Shown here piece by piece: positions 20,165-32,700 of a stretch of 64,000 nt of DNA. Position 1 is the first letter of the stretch, and each line of letters starts with the position of its first letter. The DNA is from Bolinopsis microptera (Eukaryota; Ctenophora; Tentaculata; Lobata; Bolinopsidae): contig NC_087082.1 in the NCBI RefSeq assembly GCF_026151205.1, positions 11,727,997 through 11,791,996 of the forward strand, in the 5' to 3' direction. A model generated the notes under the pieces. That model was given only the letters and a program-made list of their open reading frames with translations, made no database searches and was not told the origin of the DNA. The position numbers and the translations under genes are program-made.

Positions 20165-23100
20165 GGCACTATCCGTCGCGGAGTCGAGTCCGCGGCGGAG
20201 CCGCCGGACTCCGAGCGGACTCCGGCGGAGCCGCCGGACTCCGAGCGGACTCCGGCGGTGCTCCGCCAAAATGTATTTACAGTGGACTCGAGTACATTTT
20301 GGCGGACTCCGAGCGGAGCCGAGCGGACTCCGAGCGGACTTTAAAGTCCGCCGCGGACTCCGAGCGGCTCCGCGGCGGCTCGGTGGAGTGTCCGCCGCGG
20401 ACTAAGCCACTAGGCGGACTCAGGTCCGCCGCGGACTCCGGCGGAGTGCTTGGCGGACTTCGCCGGACCTCTCCGCCAGACTTGAATCCGGCGGAGTCCG
20501 GCGGAGCTTGGCGGAGTCCGCCAGCTCGGCGGACTCCGCTCGGAGTCCGCCGGACTCCAACAGAGTTCACTGACTTCCGACCTCCGTCTTCCGACCCTCG
20601 GCTAAATTTGTCACGTGACATACAACATAGCATTTTGCAATATTGTGGTCAGATGAAAAGGTCGCTAGTGATAAACCTTAACCATTACCCTCACAATGTC
20701 AATAGTGTACAACTCTAGTCCTAACTTTGACCCTATAATGTATAAACGTTGACCCTAACCCTCCACCAAACCGTCCGCAGCGAAATATCAATGTCATTGA
20801 CTGGTCACGTGACCAAAACAATTTTTGTCATATTATCTCATTTTGTCATATTATCTCATTACATATGGGGAAGCGTTTTTAGCAAGCAAAAATACGTCGA
20901 CCATCACAGGACGACGCCAGCCAGCTGCACTCTCTACGCTCTTCGAGCTCCGATCGTCCTGTGACGAAGTAAGGACGAAGCCTGAGGTCCTCAGGTAACG
21001 GATGATGATTAATCACTCTACACTCGACTGTCACGTGACTTTTTCAACCGGTTCTCTATCTGGTCCTGGACGACTTTTTGAAATCCTAACCCTCTAATCT
21101 GATCCCAACCCTAACCCTAACCCAATCTTTAACAAAAGCATACACTAAAACCCTAACGAGAAATTAGACTAACTTCCTTATACGGTCATATCACGTGATC
21201 GAGACAGTTTTTTGCCAATATCTCGTCAGGGGAGCATTTTAACCGTATGTCATGGGGGGTGATTTGGAATCAGCGTCCGAAAATACATCGATTGAAGTTC
21301 GTTTTAACTGTCGGGGTCCCTTTTAGAACAATCTCGAAGATCGACTGTAGAGTGATTTATATATATTAATTTAGCACGCTCGTCAGGTAACATCGACCAC
21401 CGATTGAAAATTCAAAGATTTTTTGACATAAAGGTCAAATGTAAAACTAAAATCTTGATGTTGATTGATTGACGACGTCAATTTTTACCTCATTTTACCT
21501 AATTTTACCTCATCCCATTAAGGAACGCGCGCTGGGTAAGAAGAAACCTAGCGCGCCAGAGTGGAAGTCGGCGCCCTCATTAAATTTTTGGAGAAAATCG
21601 CTCGCCAAAATTTGTTGGACCAGGACGATGTCCTAGCCTGGCAGCTCATTGCGCGGCGCGTCGCAACGAGCTTCGTTGTTCGTCGACGTGCGACGAGCAA
21701 CGAGAAAAATTGTGTGGCGCGTCGAGTGGCACATCTTAACGGGGGATACGCGTATAAATTTCGATCGCTGACGTACAGCGCGCAGCACAGCTGCGAATGG
21801 CGTCAGCTAGTAGGAGTTCATCCTACAAGGCACATCGCGTTTACCTAGCTAACCAGGTCATTTCCGCCTCCGGCGGTCGCGCGCTACTGCAAGCGAGAGG
21901 GCTATAGTTAGAGCAACACATCGCGCCACAAGCCAAATATTTATCAACATCTTGACTAGCTACGCGGTCCTTTTCCGCATGCGCTCGCGCTATGCTCAAA
22001 AATTGACGTCGTCAATCAATCAACATCAAGATTTTAGTTTTACATTTGACCTTTATGTCAAAAAATCTTTGAATTTTCAATCGGTGGTCGATGTTACCTG
22101 ACGAGCGTGCTAAATCACTCTACAGTCGATTTTCGAGATTGTTCTAAAAGGGACCCCGACAGTTAAAACGAACTTCAATCAATGTATATGTATTTTCGGA
22201 CGCTGATTCCGAATCACCCCCCATGACATACGGTTAAAATGCTCCCCTGACGAGATATTGGCAAAAAACTGTCTCGATCACGTGATATGACCGTATAAGG
22301 AAGTTAGTCTAATTTCTCGTTAGGGTTTTAGTGTATGCTTTTGTTAAAGATTGGGTTAGGGTTAGGGTTGGGATCAGATTAGAGGGTTAGGATTTCAAAA
22401 AGTCGTTCAGGACCAGCTAGAGAACCGGTTGAAAAAGTCACGTGACAGTCGAGTGTAGAGTGATTAATCATCATCCGTTACCTGAGGACCTCAGGCTTCG
22501 TCCTTACTTCGTCACAGGACGATCGGAGCTCGAAGAGCGTAGAGAGTGCTGGCTGGCGTCGTCCTGTGATGGTCGACGTATTTTTGCTTGCTAAAAACGC
22601 TTCCCCATATGTAATGAGATAATATGACAAGATGAGATAATATGACAAAAATTGTTTTGGTCACGTGACCAGTCAATGACATTGATATTTCGCTGCGGAC
22701 GGTTTGGTGGAGGGTTAGGGTCAACGTTTATACATTATAGGATCAAAGTTAGGACTAGAGTTGTACACTATTGACATTGTGAGGGTAATGGTTAAGGTTT
22801 ATCACTAGCGACCTTTTCATCTGACCACAATATTGCAAAATGCTATGTTGTATGTCACGTGACAAATTTAGCCGAGGGTCGGAAGACGGAGGTCGGAAGT
22901 CAGTGGACTCTGTAGGAGTCCGGCGGACTCCGAGCGGAGTCCGCCGAGCTGGCGGACTCCGCCAAGCTCCGCCGGACTCCGCCGGATTCAAGTCTGGCGG
23001 AGAGGTCCGGCGGAGTCCGCCAAGCACTCCGCCGGAGTCCGCGGCGGACCTGAGTCCGCCTAGTGGCTTAGTCCGCGGCGGACACTCCACCGAGCCGCCG

Positions 23101-23278
23101 CGGAGCCGCTCGGAGTCCGCGGCGGACTTTAAAGTCCGCTCGGAGTCCGCTCGGCTCCGCTCGGAGTCCGCCAAAATGTACTCGAGTCCACTGTAAATAC
23201 ATTTTGGCGGAGCACCGCCGGAGTCCGCTCGGAGTCCGGCGGCTCCGCCGCGGACTCGACTCCGCGACGGATAGTGCC
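20165..23278. mobile_element. 3.1-kb foldback (palindromic) element
   Basis: The left arm (20165 to about 21486) and right arm (about 21998 to 23278) are near-perfect inverted copies of each other, starting GGCACTATCCGTCGCGGAGT. The outer ~400 bp of each arm is made of GC-rich repeats of CGGACTCCGAGCGGA and CGGCGGAGCCGCCGGA type. Further in, each arm has a partial MITE end (CCTGAGGTCCTCAGGTAA at 20979 and inverted at 22481) and telomere-like CCCTAACCC. The ~510-bp centre is GC-rich with an unassigned 95-codon frame (21561-21848). No transposase is recognisable. The flanks show no clean target duplication (CATTGGTT against CATTATTA). Confidence 0.9.
21561..21848 (+). other. Unassigned 95-codon open frame at the centre of the foldback element
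   Basis: Starts MEVGALIKFLEKIARQNLLD and is followed by an arginine-rich segment. I see no known domain. GC-rich sequence keeps frames open by chance, so this may not be a gene; it is listed because it is the only sizeable frame in the unique centre of the element. Confidence 0.2.
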
Positions 23279-23335
23279 CATTATTACACCCACTGTATTT
23301 TCAGAGATACAAACAAATCAAGCAGAAAAAAATAG

Positions 23336-23382
23336 TGCCCTAAACCTTGTGTCCTAAACCTTGTGCCCTAAACCTTGTGTCC
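23336..23382. repeat. CCTAAACCTTGTG short tandem repeat
   Basis: Three imperfect copies of a 14-15 bp unit CCTAAACCTTGTGTC/CC just outside the right end of the foldback element. Confidence 0.6.
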
Positions 23383-23713
23383 ACCTCAAACCTATATTTA
23401 TATATAGGTATATACATATTCCATTGCGTCTTAATATAGCATAGAACCATTCGTAATGTAATCAGAGTGTCGCTGTAAAGATACAATATCTCATGTAGTA
23501 CCTCAATATTGTAATCTGATACTAACCCCGTGTGCTCAACCTCTCAGCTGGCTTTTAGGTAACCTCGATACCTTTATAATATAAAAGTAAAAAGGTATCG
23601 AGTCAATATAAATTATATTGACTAGTGCTGACTTGACAGTTTTCAGTTTTGGGTTGTATATCAGCTATAGATCATGGGTTGAAGTTGCTTTTTAAGGAGT
23701 TAATTGTAGAAGG

Positions 23714-26700
23714 ATGAATCGTTCTTCAGTAAGTACTCAGTGTTCAGTGGAGTTGTTGGTTTTAAATCACTTTTCATTGTTCCGATAATTCATGTTGTAC
23801 TTCATGTTGTAAATTGATCTAAAAAGCATTGAATTTGATGATATACAATTACATGTTTGCCTCTGTTGATAAGCTTAAATTTAATAATTGATTCCTTTTG
23901 ATTTATGTGATACTGAGGAAAAGCTGGGTATCCAGCGACTTTAAGTAACAAATTAATTCAAGTGTAGCCCACCGATTCTGCAAATAACTGCAAATCAAGT
24001 GTACCGATTGTTTAAACCGTGGCCGACAAGCGGTTCTCAGCCTCATTAGAAGAATACCTAAAGCATGCCGACAGAAGGGTTTCTACACCTGTCACACTTC
24101 CACATCATGTAGAATCACCCATCCTCCGCCGGGTGATTATACTTCAGCATACTTTACTTTTTATCCTACATCCATCCAACTTGTGGAATGTGGGGTAGAT
24201 GCTGGAAAAAGAGTTTTGGGTTTGCATTCCACGAAACTCGACGATTTATGTTTTTGATCAGTGTAATCACGAGTGACTTTATGTTTTGTACAATACAACA
24301 ACTTCAATCAAGAACACTTATAATTTATATCTATGACGAGTAACTGGATGTAATCCCACCAGTTTTATAAAGGACGGGACGTGACACCTAGAACCAGACC
24401 CAACAGTATCGCAACCACCCAGTTCAAACTACCCTCACCTACTTCTCACAATGCTAACGGAACAGGTTAGTACAGACATATTTCATATCTAGAAAGAGGG
24501 GGAGAGAGAGAGAGAGAGGGGGGGGGGGGGGGGGGGGTTGGCCGGGGCGACTAGGCGGTTATTGGTCGAACTTTAAACAGTATCTACTCTTGGACCTAAC
24601 TGATAAGTGCAGTACTCAATCTCTATTTAAATCTGTTTCTTGAAGTTAGCTTGGCCAGCAACATCTCTGATGTAAACATTTAAGGAAAGAAACCAGTCCT
24701 AAAGAAAGTAGACAGACCAACACTAGCAAGAGCCAAGAAGTTAGGTAATACCGATACTTTGGATATCCCTTTCTTTGATAGGATCGTCATTGTTTCCCTC
24801 AAACGACAGGTTGGTTATTTTCATAAACCTCCCTTTTAGAAGCTGAAATCCGACGGTTATGGCTGGTTTTAACTAAAATCATGGCGTTAACAGTGTTAGT
24901 AACACTGTTAGTAACACTGTTAGTATTAGTAACACTGTTAGTAACACTGTTAGTAACACTGTTAGTAAGACTGTTAGTAAGACTGTTAGTAACACTGTTA
25001 ATAACACTGTTAGTAACATTGTTAGTTAGTTCCAAGATAGCACACAGAACAATTCCAGGAAGGAGCGGATGACCTTACTCCCTACGTTTCATACTCATTT
25101 CCCAAACTCAGTGGTCCTGATCCCTCTCCTTTTCTTCCTCTCTTTTGTTTCCCTGACTCCCAGCGGATAACTGAAGGTTTGTTATTTTTTATTAATAACG
25201 TGATATACCTATAACACTTGTGGGGAGGTGAGCCACACTTGTTTGGACTTCTGACAGTGATTTTGGAATTTTATTGGCGTCCAAAACGATCGCCCCATCA
25301 TTGATTGACCCTGTGATACTTTTATACCCAGGAGAATCAGTGTTGACGAGCATTTACTCCTTCGTGCTAACAGAAGTAACGGGAGATAAACAGTACGGCT
25401 ACTGTAGACGCGTTAAGTCACGTGACAAAAGTACTGTACTGCCACAGGTATGTGGTTAGCATGTTAGCTATAGCAAATATTGTATTTTCCTATCCTTCTA
25501 AATTCTAAAAATAAACATAATAACAGCCATTAAAACTCACGGAAGCGGTGGATGTGGGTTCTGGTTCAGATGGAGGGGCTGGTTTGACTGGTTCTTCTGC
25601 CGTGTCAACTGGACCAAAATTGCACAATGAATAGTTTTAAGCATGTAAATGGTTCACGTTGTGAAGTAAGTTTGCATAAGCAATACTGGAAGAATCAAAT
25701 AAATCATACAATAAGCTAATAAGAAAAAATCAGCAGAAAATCTCGATTAAATCACATCATATATCTTATTCTTACCATCCTGGACTCTGATCGTGTCATC
25801 GAAAAAGCCTGCGGAGTACTTTAGATTATCTTCTGGCTGGTCTCTGAGGATGCCTCTGGCAAGGACAGACATGGTTACTAATTATAGCATTAAAGATTTT
25901 TATTAGATAAATACTTAGAAATAGAGGAGAGGAGAGTTTTTAAGACGCATCGGGAATCGGGATGGACTACACCTAAGAAGGGAGACAGATACTGACAAAG
26001 TTCATGTTATCAGGAAAAATTCAATTTTGGGGCAATTTCTCGACTTTATTTTTTCGTTCTGTGTAATATAAAATATTTGAAAAGCAAATTTGAAAAAAAA
26101 GTTAAAACAACTACAATAATGGAACAAGTACGATTATATTTTTGAACGATGATCACCCCAAACCGCATAGTGTAAAAACGCTTACAATGTACAAATGTTT
26201 GAGTCAGCACGATCACGATCTTTTTTGTAGAAATAGTCCTAAAAATAAATTACAAGAACTATAGTTAATAATAAAAGTCACAATACTTGGAGCTGATATA
26301 GTTATAAATTGTGAGTGCTACAAAACTTTCTGATGTCATGCAATTGCGAGCTCATATTTATATTATTTCGCGTGTTCAAAACGTGATCAAAACGTGACCT
26401 CAGAACAGTTTTTTTCATAACTCCTCAGGGAAGCATTTCTACTCGACGTCATGGGGGTGATTCAGAATCAGCGTCAAAAATACATCAATTGACGTTACTT
26501 TCATAAACTCAGGCCTATCAACAATTTTTTTATTTGAGCGATTGATTTTATAGTGGTAGCGTTGCAATTGCAGATAATCGGTGTCAGTCTTAATGCTTTA
26601 TAATATAATAATATAACTTAATAATATCACTTAAACGTTCGTAAATTAATTAGATTTTCATGTCGATCATTGTCTATTTTTATGTTTAGCTTTTCCTCTA

Positions 26701-29700
26701 CCATTTTATCACTCAGTATTTAGACTAGACTCTTGAGTATAAATTGTTCTGATAAACGTTATTGCAATAATTCTATGAAAGAGTGGGGAAAACGCGAACG
26801 AACAATTCCATTCACGCTGTAGTTTATAACAGAGTATTGAGGGACTTATAATTATAGTCTCTAGTTTTACTTCTCGTTGAATGTGAGGAGTAGAGCTACC
26901 AGAGGAGCTTGTATAATCGTATAGAGGAGGGGCTGTCAGTCCATATGATGATAAAGTATAATAACACGCTCTCTCTCTTGTCAGGTATACTGCGTGATTA
27001 GCAAGTTAGCATCATTGGAGCTGTACAACGTTCTTCTCAACAAACTTACCGAACTACACGCTGTTTCTGAAGCTGCTGTTCATGGTTTCCTCAGTGCCAC
27101 GGTCACTAATATTACTGTCTCTGTTTTAATTTCTTTGATTTGGTAGCATCTTTATTCTTTACGTGTTTTTATTTATTCGCACTCATATAATTGAATGGAA
27201 GATATCTGCGACATTTATTAGTGTATTCTACAGATCATGTGTAAATTTATCTAGATCCTCTTCAGATCTCCCTGCCAATCCCTGCGCCTGGCTGCAAAGT
27301 GCGGGCTAAACATCTCAACCACCTCAAAGGTATGTAATAACACTCATCTTCTGATCGTGTTTAAAATTAGTTTAATAAAAGCACACCAATTTATACGTAG
27401 AAATGAAAACAAATTCGAGACGGAGCCTCTTCGTTTAACAAAATAAATTCAGGTCGGCTAGAAGACGTGGAGATAGAACGGCCTTTAGATGGTGCTAGAC
27501 TGGAACACGTGGAGCTTAACAAACTGTTCCAATGGTTCACAGTCCAACAAGTAATAGAACTGTTCGGTAGTGTGCTCCACGAGCGTCGTATCCTCATCTC
27601 CTGCTCCCACCACCACCTCGCTAAACTATCCAGCTGTGTCTCCTCGCTTGCTACCCTCATATACCCGCTCAAGTGGGAGTGTATCTACATCCCAATACTT
27701 CCTAGACAGATGATTGAGGTTTGATCACGTGACAGGGGGATATACTGCTCGATAAAACCTAAATTACGGTGATCCCCCATGAGTTTTTCCAACTTTTTCT
27801 TTTCAATCGTAGAAACTGGGAGTGACTCGTATGAAATTTTAGGTCCCTGACTGTTCTCCACCGATCAATCTCAACTAATTGGTCGAGACATCTTTTCGTT
27901 CTAGCTTATTATGTCTTGTTGATTTGAAATTGAAAGTGTAATTATAATGAACAAAATGATTATATGATAATTAATATATTTAGTATATTTATAACTCTCT
28001 GAAAATAGCACTGTTCCAGGTAGTAACAGCCCCTACACCCTACTTGATCGGGGCTATGACAGAGGATTTACCAGCTGTTCAGAGGGAACTCGAGGAAGAT
28101 TCGGAACCACTTTTACACTTTGATATGGACACTGCTTCTTTTGTTAGGTTTGGCAGAAAAATTCGATACGTTCGACAGTGTCTTTAACATTGCAGAATTA
28201 AAACTAAATATCTAGCAGTAAATTGGAATATGTAGATAACAAGCTTATTGTAGACAACAAGCTTATTGTAGACAACAAGCTTAAGTTGTAGATAACAGGT
28301 TTAATGTAGGTAAACTTTTGTGACGAACCATCTCCAATTTACCCAGACAAAAGAGATAATTTTCTTGTACAGTCCACTGTAGAATATGGGATTCAGTGCA
28401 CTGTTGATCGGCAGGACGATTAGAACTAGGATTTCAAAGAGTAGAAAAGGAGGTCTATCACTAACAATGTGAAAGTAGACAGCAACCCCAATAAAAGATA
28501 GCCAGCTAGCCAGTTGGGTGCCAATCATAAGGAGGACCTTCACAGCCAGGGATGGTGCCTCTGCGTTTTGCCTGTTCCCGCCACCACCCAAATTCTCAAC
28601 TTCTCGCCGTGATATGACGTGTTTCCGTATGATGGCCAAGTATGTGAGTGTTATTATTGTGAGAAGGACTGAGAGCACAACAAGGTAGGAAATCTTGTAG
28701 ATCAGGTAAGATTCTTGCTCCTTGAAGACGTTGTGAACACAGAGTGGGGTGTTGCCATAGTACCCAATATCAGTGACATTGAACACGTTTCTGTTGGAGG
28801 TGATGTTGTTAAGGTTCCTGATGGTTGTGCGCAGATCTGTCGTGTTGGAGTAGTATCTCTCGTGCACCAAGTCTAGCCAAGTAAGGTTTACACGGCTAGA
28901 AGTTATGAAGGGGTTATCTTTGAAATTATGGAAGAAAATTTCAGTACGGAAGATGTTTTGAATGATATCAAATGGGAGAATAGGGATCAAGGCATTAACC
29001 ACATTAACGGTGATCAATAGTGCTGATATGGCATATATGGCGGACAGTTCGCTTTCGTATTCCATCCAAAGACAATTAAGACATCGTACCACACTCATAA
29101 GTGCTATAGCATTCAGTGACCCATGTGACGCTATCGAGAATAACATTCCCAGTAGTTGACAATAAATGCTTGATCTCCAAATTTCGTTCAAAGAGCAGAA
29201 GTCACCTTTAGAGTTGAGGATCAGGGCTGCTGCAACTATGCCACAATGGTAAAATCCCATTATCCCGTCAAAAGCGAATATCTGAAGACAGAGAAGTCTG
29301 TCGACCTTGCCTGCTTTTGAAGAAGGTGAACCTTTGTAGCAGTTGATACTCACTATAAGTATAACGTTAGCTACCAACATAAACAATCCCATCACACCCG
29401 TCAAATAAAGCAGGATATCTGAGTTTATGAAGATGTTAGCTGATCGTCCTCGTTCACAAGAATCACACTCATCCCGTCCGTTGGAGCAGTCATTGACATT
29501 GTCACATGTTTTACTAGCGGAGACCCATTCTAGGGACTGTGAACTGTTTAGGAAGCAGTAAAATCTACCAGCACATCCTATTTCGTCAGCGCCATTCGTA
29601 CAGTCCACAGTCTCGTCACATAACACTGAAATGTGAAATTGGTCCTGGCTCGTATAATTGGGCTGACACTCGAAAACAAAATCAATAACGTTTCCTAAAA

Positions 29701-32700
29701 ATACGTGTTCGCAAAACGTAGCCCAGCCGTCCTGTAGGAAACCCGGGACATGGGTGCAGTTATTTTCACAGTACTCTGATGTCGCGGATGAAGAAGCGCT
29801 GGAAAACAAAACAGTGTATGCTTCTCCAAGACACTTGTATAACGGCGTCTCCAACTGCACCTTACTCTCCAAAGTTCTAGTGCAGTTTAAATTCTCTACA
29901 TCTTCAATGGTGCAGTTTAAAGATAAGAAGTACTCTGAACCGTACAGACTCTCCAGCCTGCAGTAGTGCTTGGTTAGAAGACAAACATTTGGAGATTTTA
30001 ATCCAGTGCACGTTGCTTTGACAGAGCCTTCGCAGAGACATTCGTCATCTCCATTATCACAGTCAGTAACACCGTCACATAACTGGGGGAAGGTGATGCA
30101 ACCTCCGCTGTTTGGACAGAAGAATAAGTCAGTGGTCCTGTCTGTACAGTGGCATTCATCCGTCAAGCAATCTGAAGTGCCATCACAAAACCACGCGGGC
30201 TCCACTTGACAGAACCACGCTGCTTCAAACAGTTGTTCGGAAAATTCATTGTTCACTAACGATAAAGATTCTCTTAGAAGGTGTTCATCGATCACCATTT
30301 TGCAGACGTCCATCGTGCTGTTATTTTGAGGAGTATAATGTGTCAGCCAATTATTTTTAATGAAATGTTCAGCTGCTTTTTTGCAGGTTATTCGGGGGAG
30401 TTCAACAAATTGTAGCTGAGACCGATCTTCAATAAGCAGCGGGTCCACCAAGTAAGACATGGTTTGTTCCATAGTAGTACTTGCTGGAGTGGAGGGGTTC
30501 AGCTTCGGGTCGGAATGATAGGTAGGGAGGGATAGAGTGAGTAGTGGTGGTGGTGGGTCGGATGTGTAAAGTTTTAATGACACCAATAGCGCTATAAGTT
30601 GGCGTAACATATTCTTTCCTGAGGTGGATGGATAATTGGGTAAATTTGGTAGTAATATCCCGTCTTAGCTTCAGTTATGAATACGACAGATTATTAACAA
30701 TACTTACAGTTACAGTAACAGTTTCATTGAATGAGACATCCATTTAGAATCAAGTCAATTTGTTCATGACCCACGAGGAATTGGAAATACTGTAAAATTG
30801 GCTGAAATGTATGATATTTATGTTGTTGAGAGTTGAAATTGGTTAAAATATTAAATACCTACAAGTTCTAAAAGTTTTAAGGTATTTAGATTCTAGAAGT
30901 AAAAGCAGCAAAACATTTGATTATCATATAACTTAGGAACGAACATTTATTTTGCTGGAGCAAAATTTGAATCAGATTGGATTATAATAAATATTCATTA
31001 ATGATCGACCATGCTAGCTCCATTTTACTGGGCGGCGCTCAGCCTGTCATTCCGCCGAATCTTTATTGTTAATGAACATAATAGCCTGCAGCCTGGGTCC
31101 CCAGGTAAGCTCCATTGTGTGGCGTTCTTCTGTTTTTTTTTCAAAAAAAGTTTAGAATGTACATATATCCACTATCCAATATAGAATATCCGTGCATAAT
31201 GTAGTCAAACGACAAACAAAAGATTTTCCGAATCTCGAATATGTCTTTTCAGTTCTCGGCCATCATTGGGGTCCTAATTATTTTTCATATACCATGTCAC
31301 TGCAAATAAATGCACTTTGGCGTTTGTTCGAATTTGCGTGCAGAATTATCTTTGAAATCTCTGGTCACGAGACCTATATAGTTGTTTTCAACAACTCCCT
31401 CTCTGAAAATGATACTGGCGGCAAATATTACATTATCCTGTCCATCTAAGAGATTGGCAGCATGTTTCCGTTAGACACTTCATATGTTTGAGCTTGGATG
31501 GCGAATGGATGATCAAACAAGGAATTCTTTGGACAATGCTTGTGAACAAGAAGCTCGAACTTATCCTCATGAATGGCCATGTTGTTGCACTTAGCCCAAT
31601 TAACAACAGAGTTGAGATCATCCTGCATGACATCTTTGTCAGCCAAACTGTAGATATGCTTAAGAATCCTAGTGTCATCAGCAAAGAATCTGATGACAGA
31701 CCCTTTAAGGTTAACACATAGATTCATATCATTTATGAACAGAATGAATAACAGTGGCCCAAGAACGGTGCCTTGTGGAACTCCACTGAGGATTGCGGCA
31801 GCAAACGATGATACACCATCTAACACAACACATTGCTTCCTTTCAGTCAGGAAGGATCGGATCCAGTTTACCACCTTCTCATGAAACACCAATCTCTTCA
31901 TTTTCAGAAGCAGTAACCGATGATCGACCTTATCAAAGGCTTTGGCAAAATCCAAATATATAGCGTCAGTGTCTGCATTTCTAGTAAGACCTTGAACTGT
32001 ATCGTCTACGTGACTTAACAGCTGGGTAAGGCAGCTTCTTCCTGAGCGGAATCCGTGCTGGTTGTTGCAGAGTAACTGATTTTTCTCAATAAAGTCAACC
32101 ATAACACCACGGAGGATACGTTCATACACTTTACTTTGATGATGTGCGAAGTGAGAGCAATTCTGGCCTGTAGTTGACTGCCTTGGCCCTGTCACCCTTT
32201 TTAAATAGTGGTGTAATGTAGGTGTCTTTGTAGAACGATGGCACAGTACCGTTTTCAAATACCTCAATATACCTGGCCACTTTTTTACCCCCAAACTTTA
32301 ATTAAGTTAATTAGCCTGTAATCGACCATGCATATTTCCCCGAGAGACACTGATATAGACTATAGAGGTTTACTGTAAAAAGAAACATTACAAAATCATC
32401 ACCTTATGAAGTGAAAAGAAATATAAAATACCTCCTCCCAAATGAAGTCGAGAGTTAACAATGGAAAATATCACAGGTGTTACGGAGATGAGTCCACTCT
32501 TCTTCCCCCTAAATCTACCTCCATGATCCAGAACCAACTCCGGGCTCTTATTTGTACCCTTCATCAGGATGTTCAACTTCAGGCAGATAACACTGTTATA
32601 TCTCACGTCTTTCTTACTTTCATGTACAAACTTCTGGGTCACTTCAAAGATTTCATGGTTGGTAAAGCCAATGGGTTAAGTTGACTCATCCGGTCTAATG

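Noticed and set aside
20057-20718. Arg/Ser/Pro-rich open frames in the foldback arms, mirrored at 22755-23196
   Set aside because: GC-rich repeats without stops; the same frames appear mirrored on the other arm, as expected of non-coding inverted DNA.
24889-25024. CRISPR-like regular repeats, here and in other tandem arrays
   Set aside because: The repeats are contiguous with no unique spacers, and the genome is eukaryotic.
24799-25072. Asn-Ser-Val-Thr and Leu-Val-Thr repeat peptides
   Set aside because: They come from the near-palindromic 12-bp minisatellite in a DENND2 intron.
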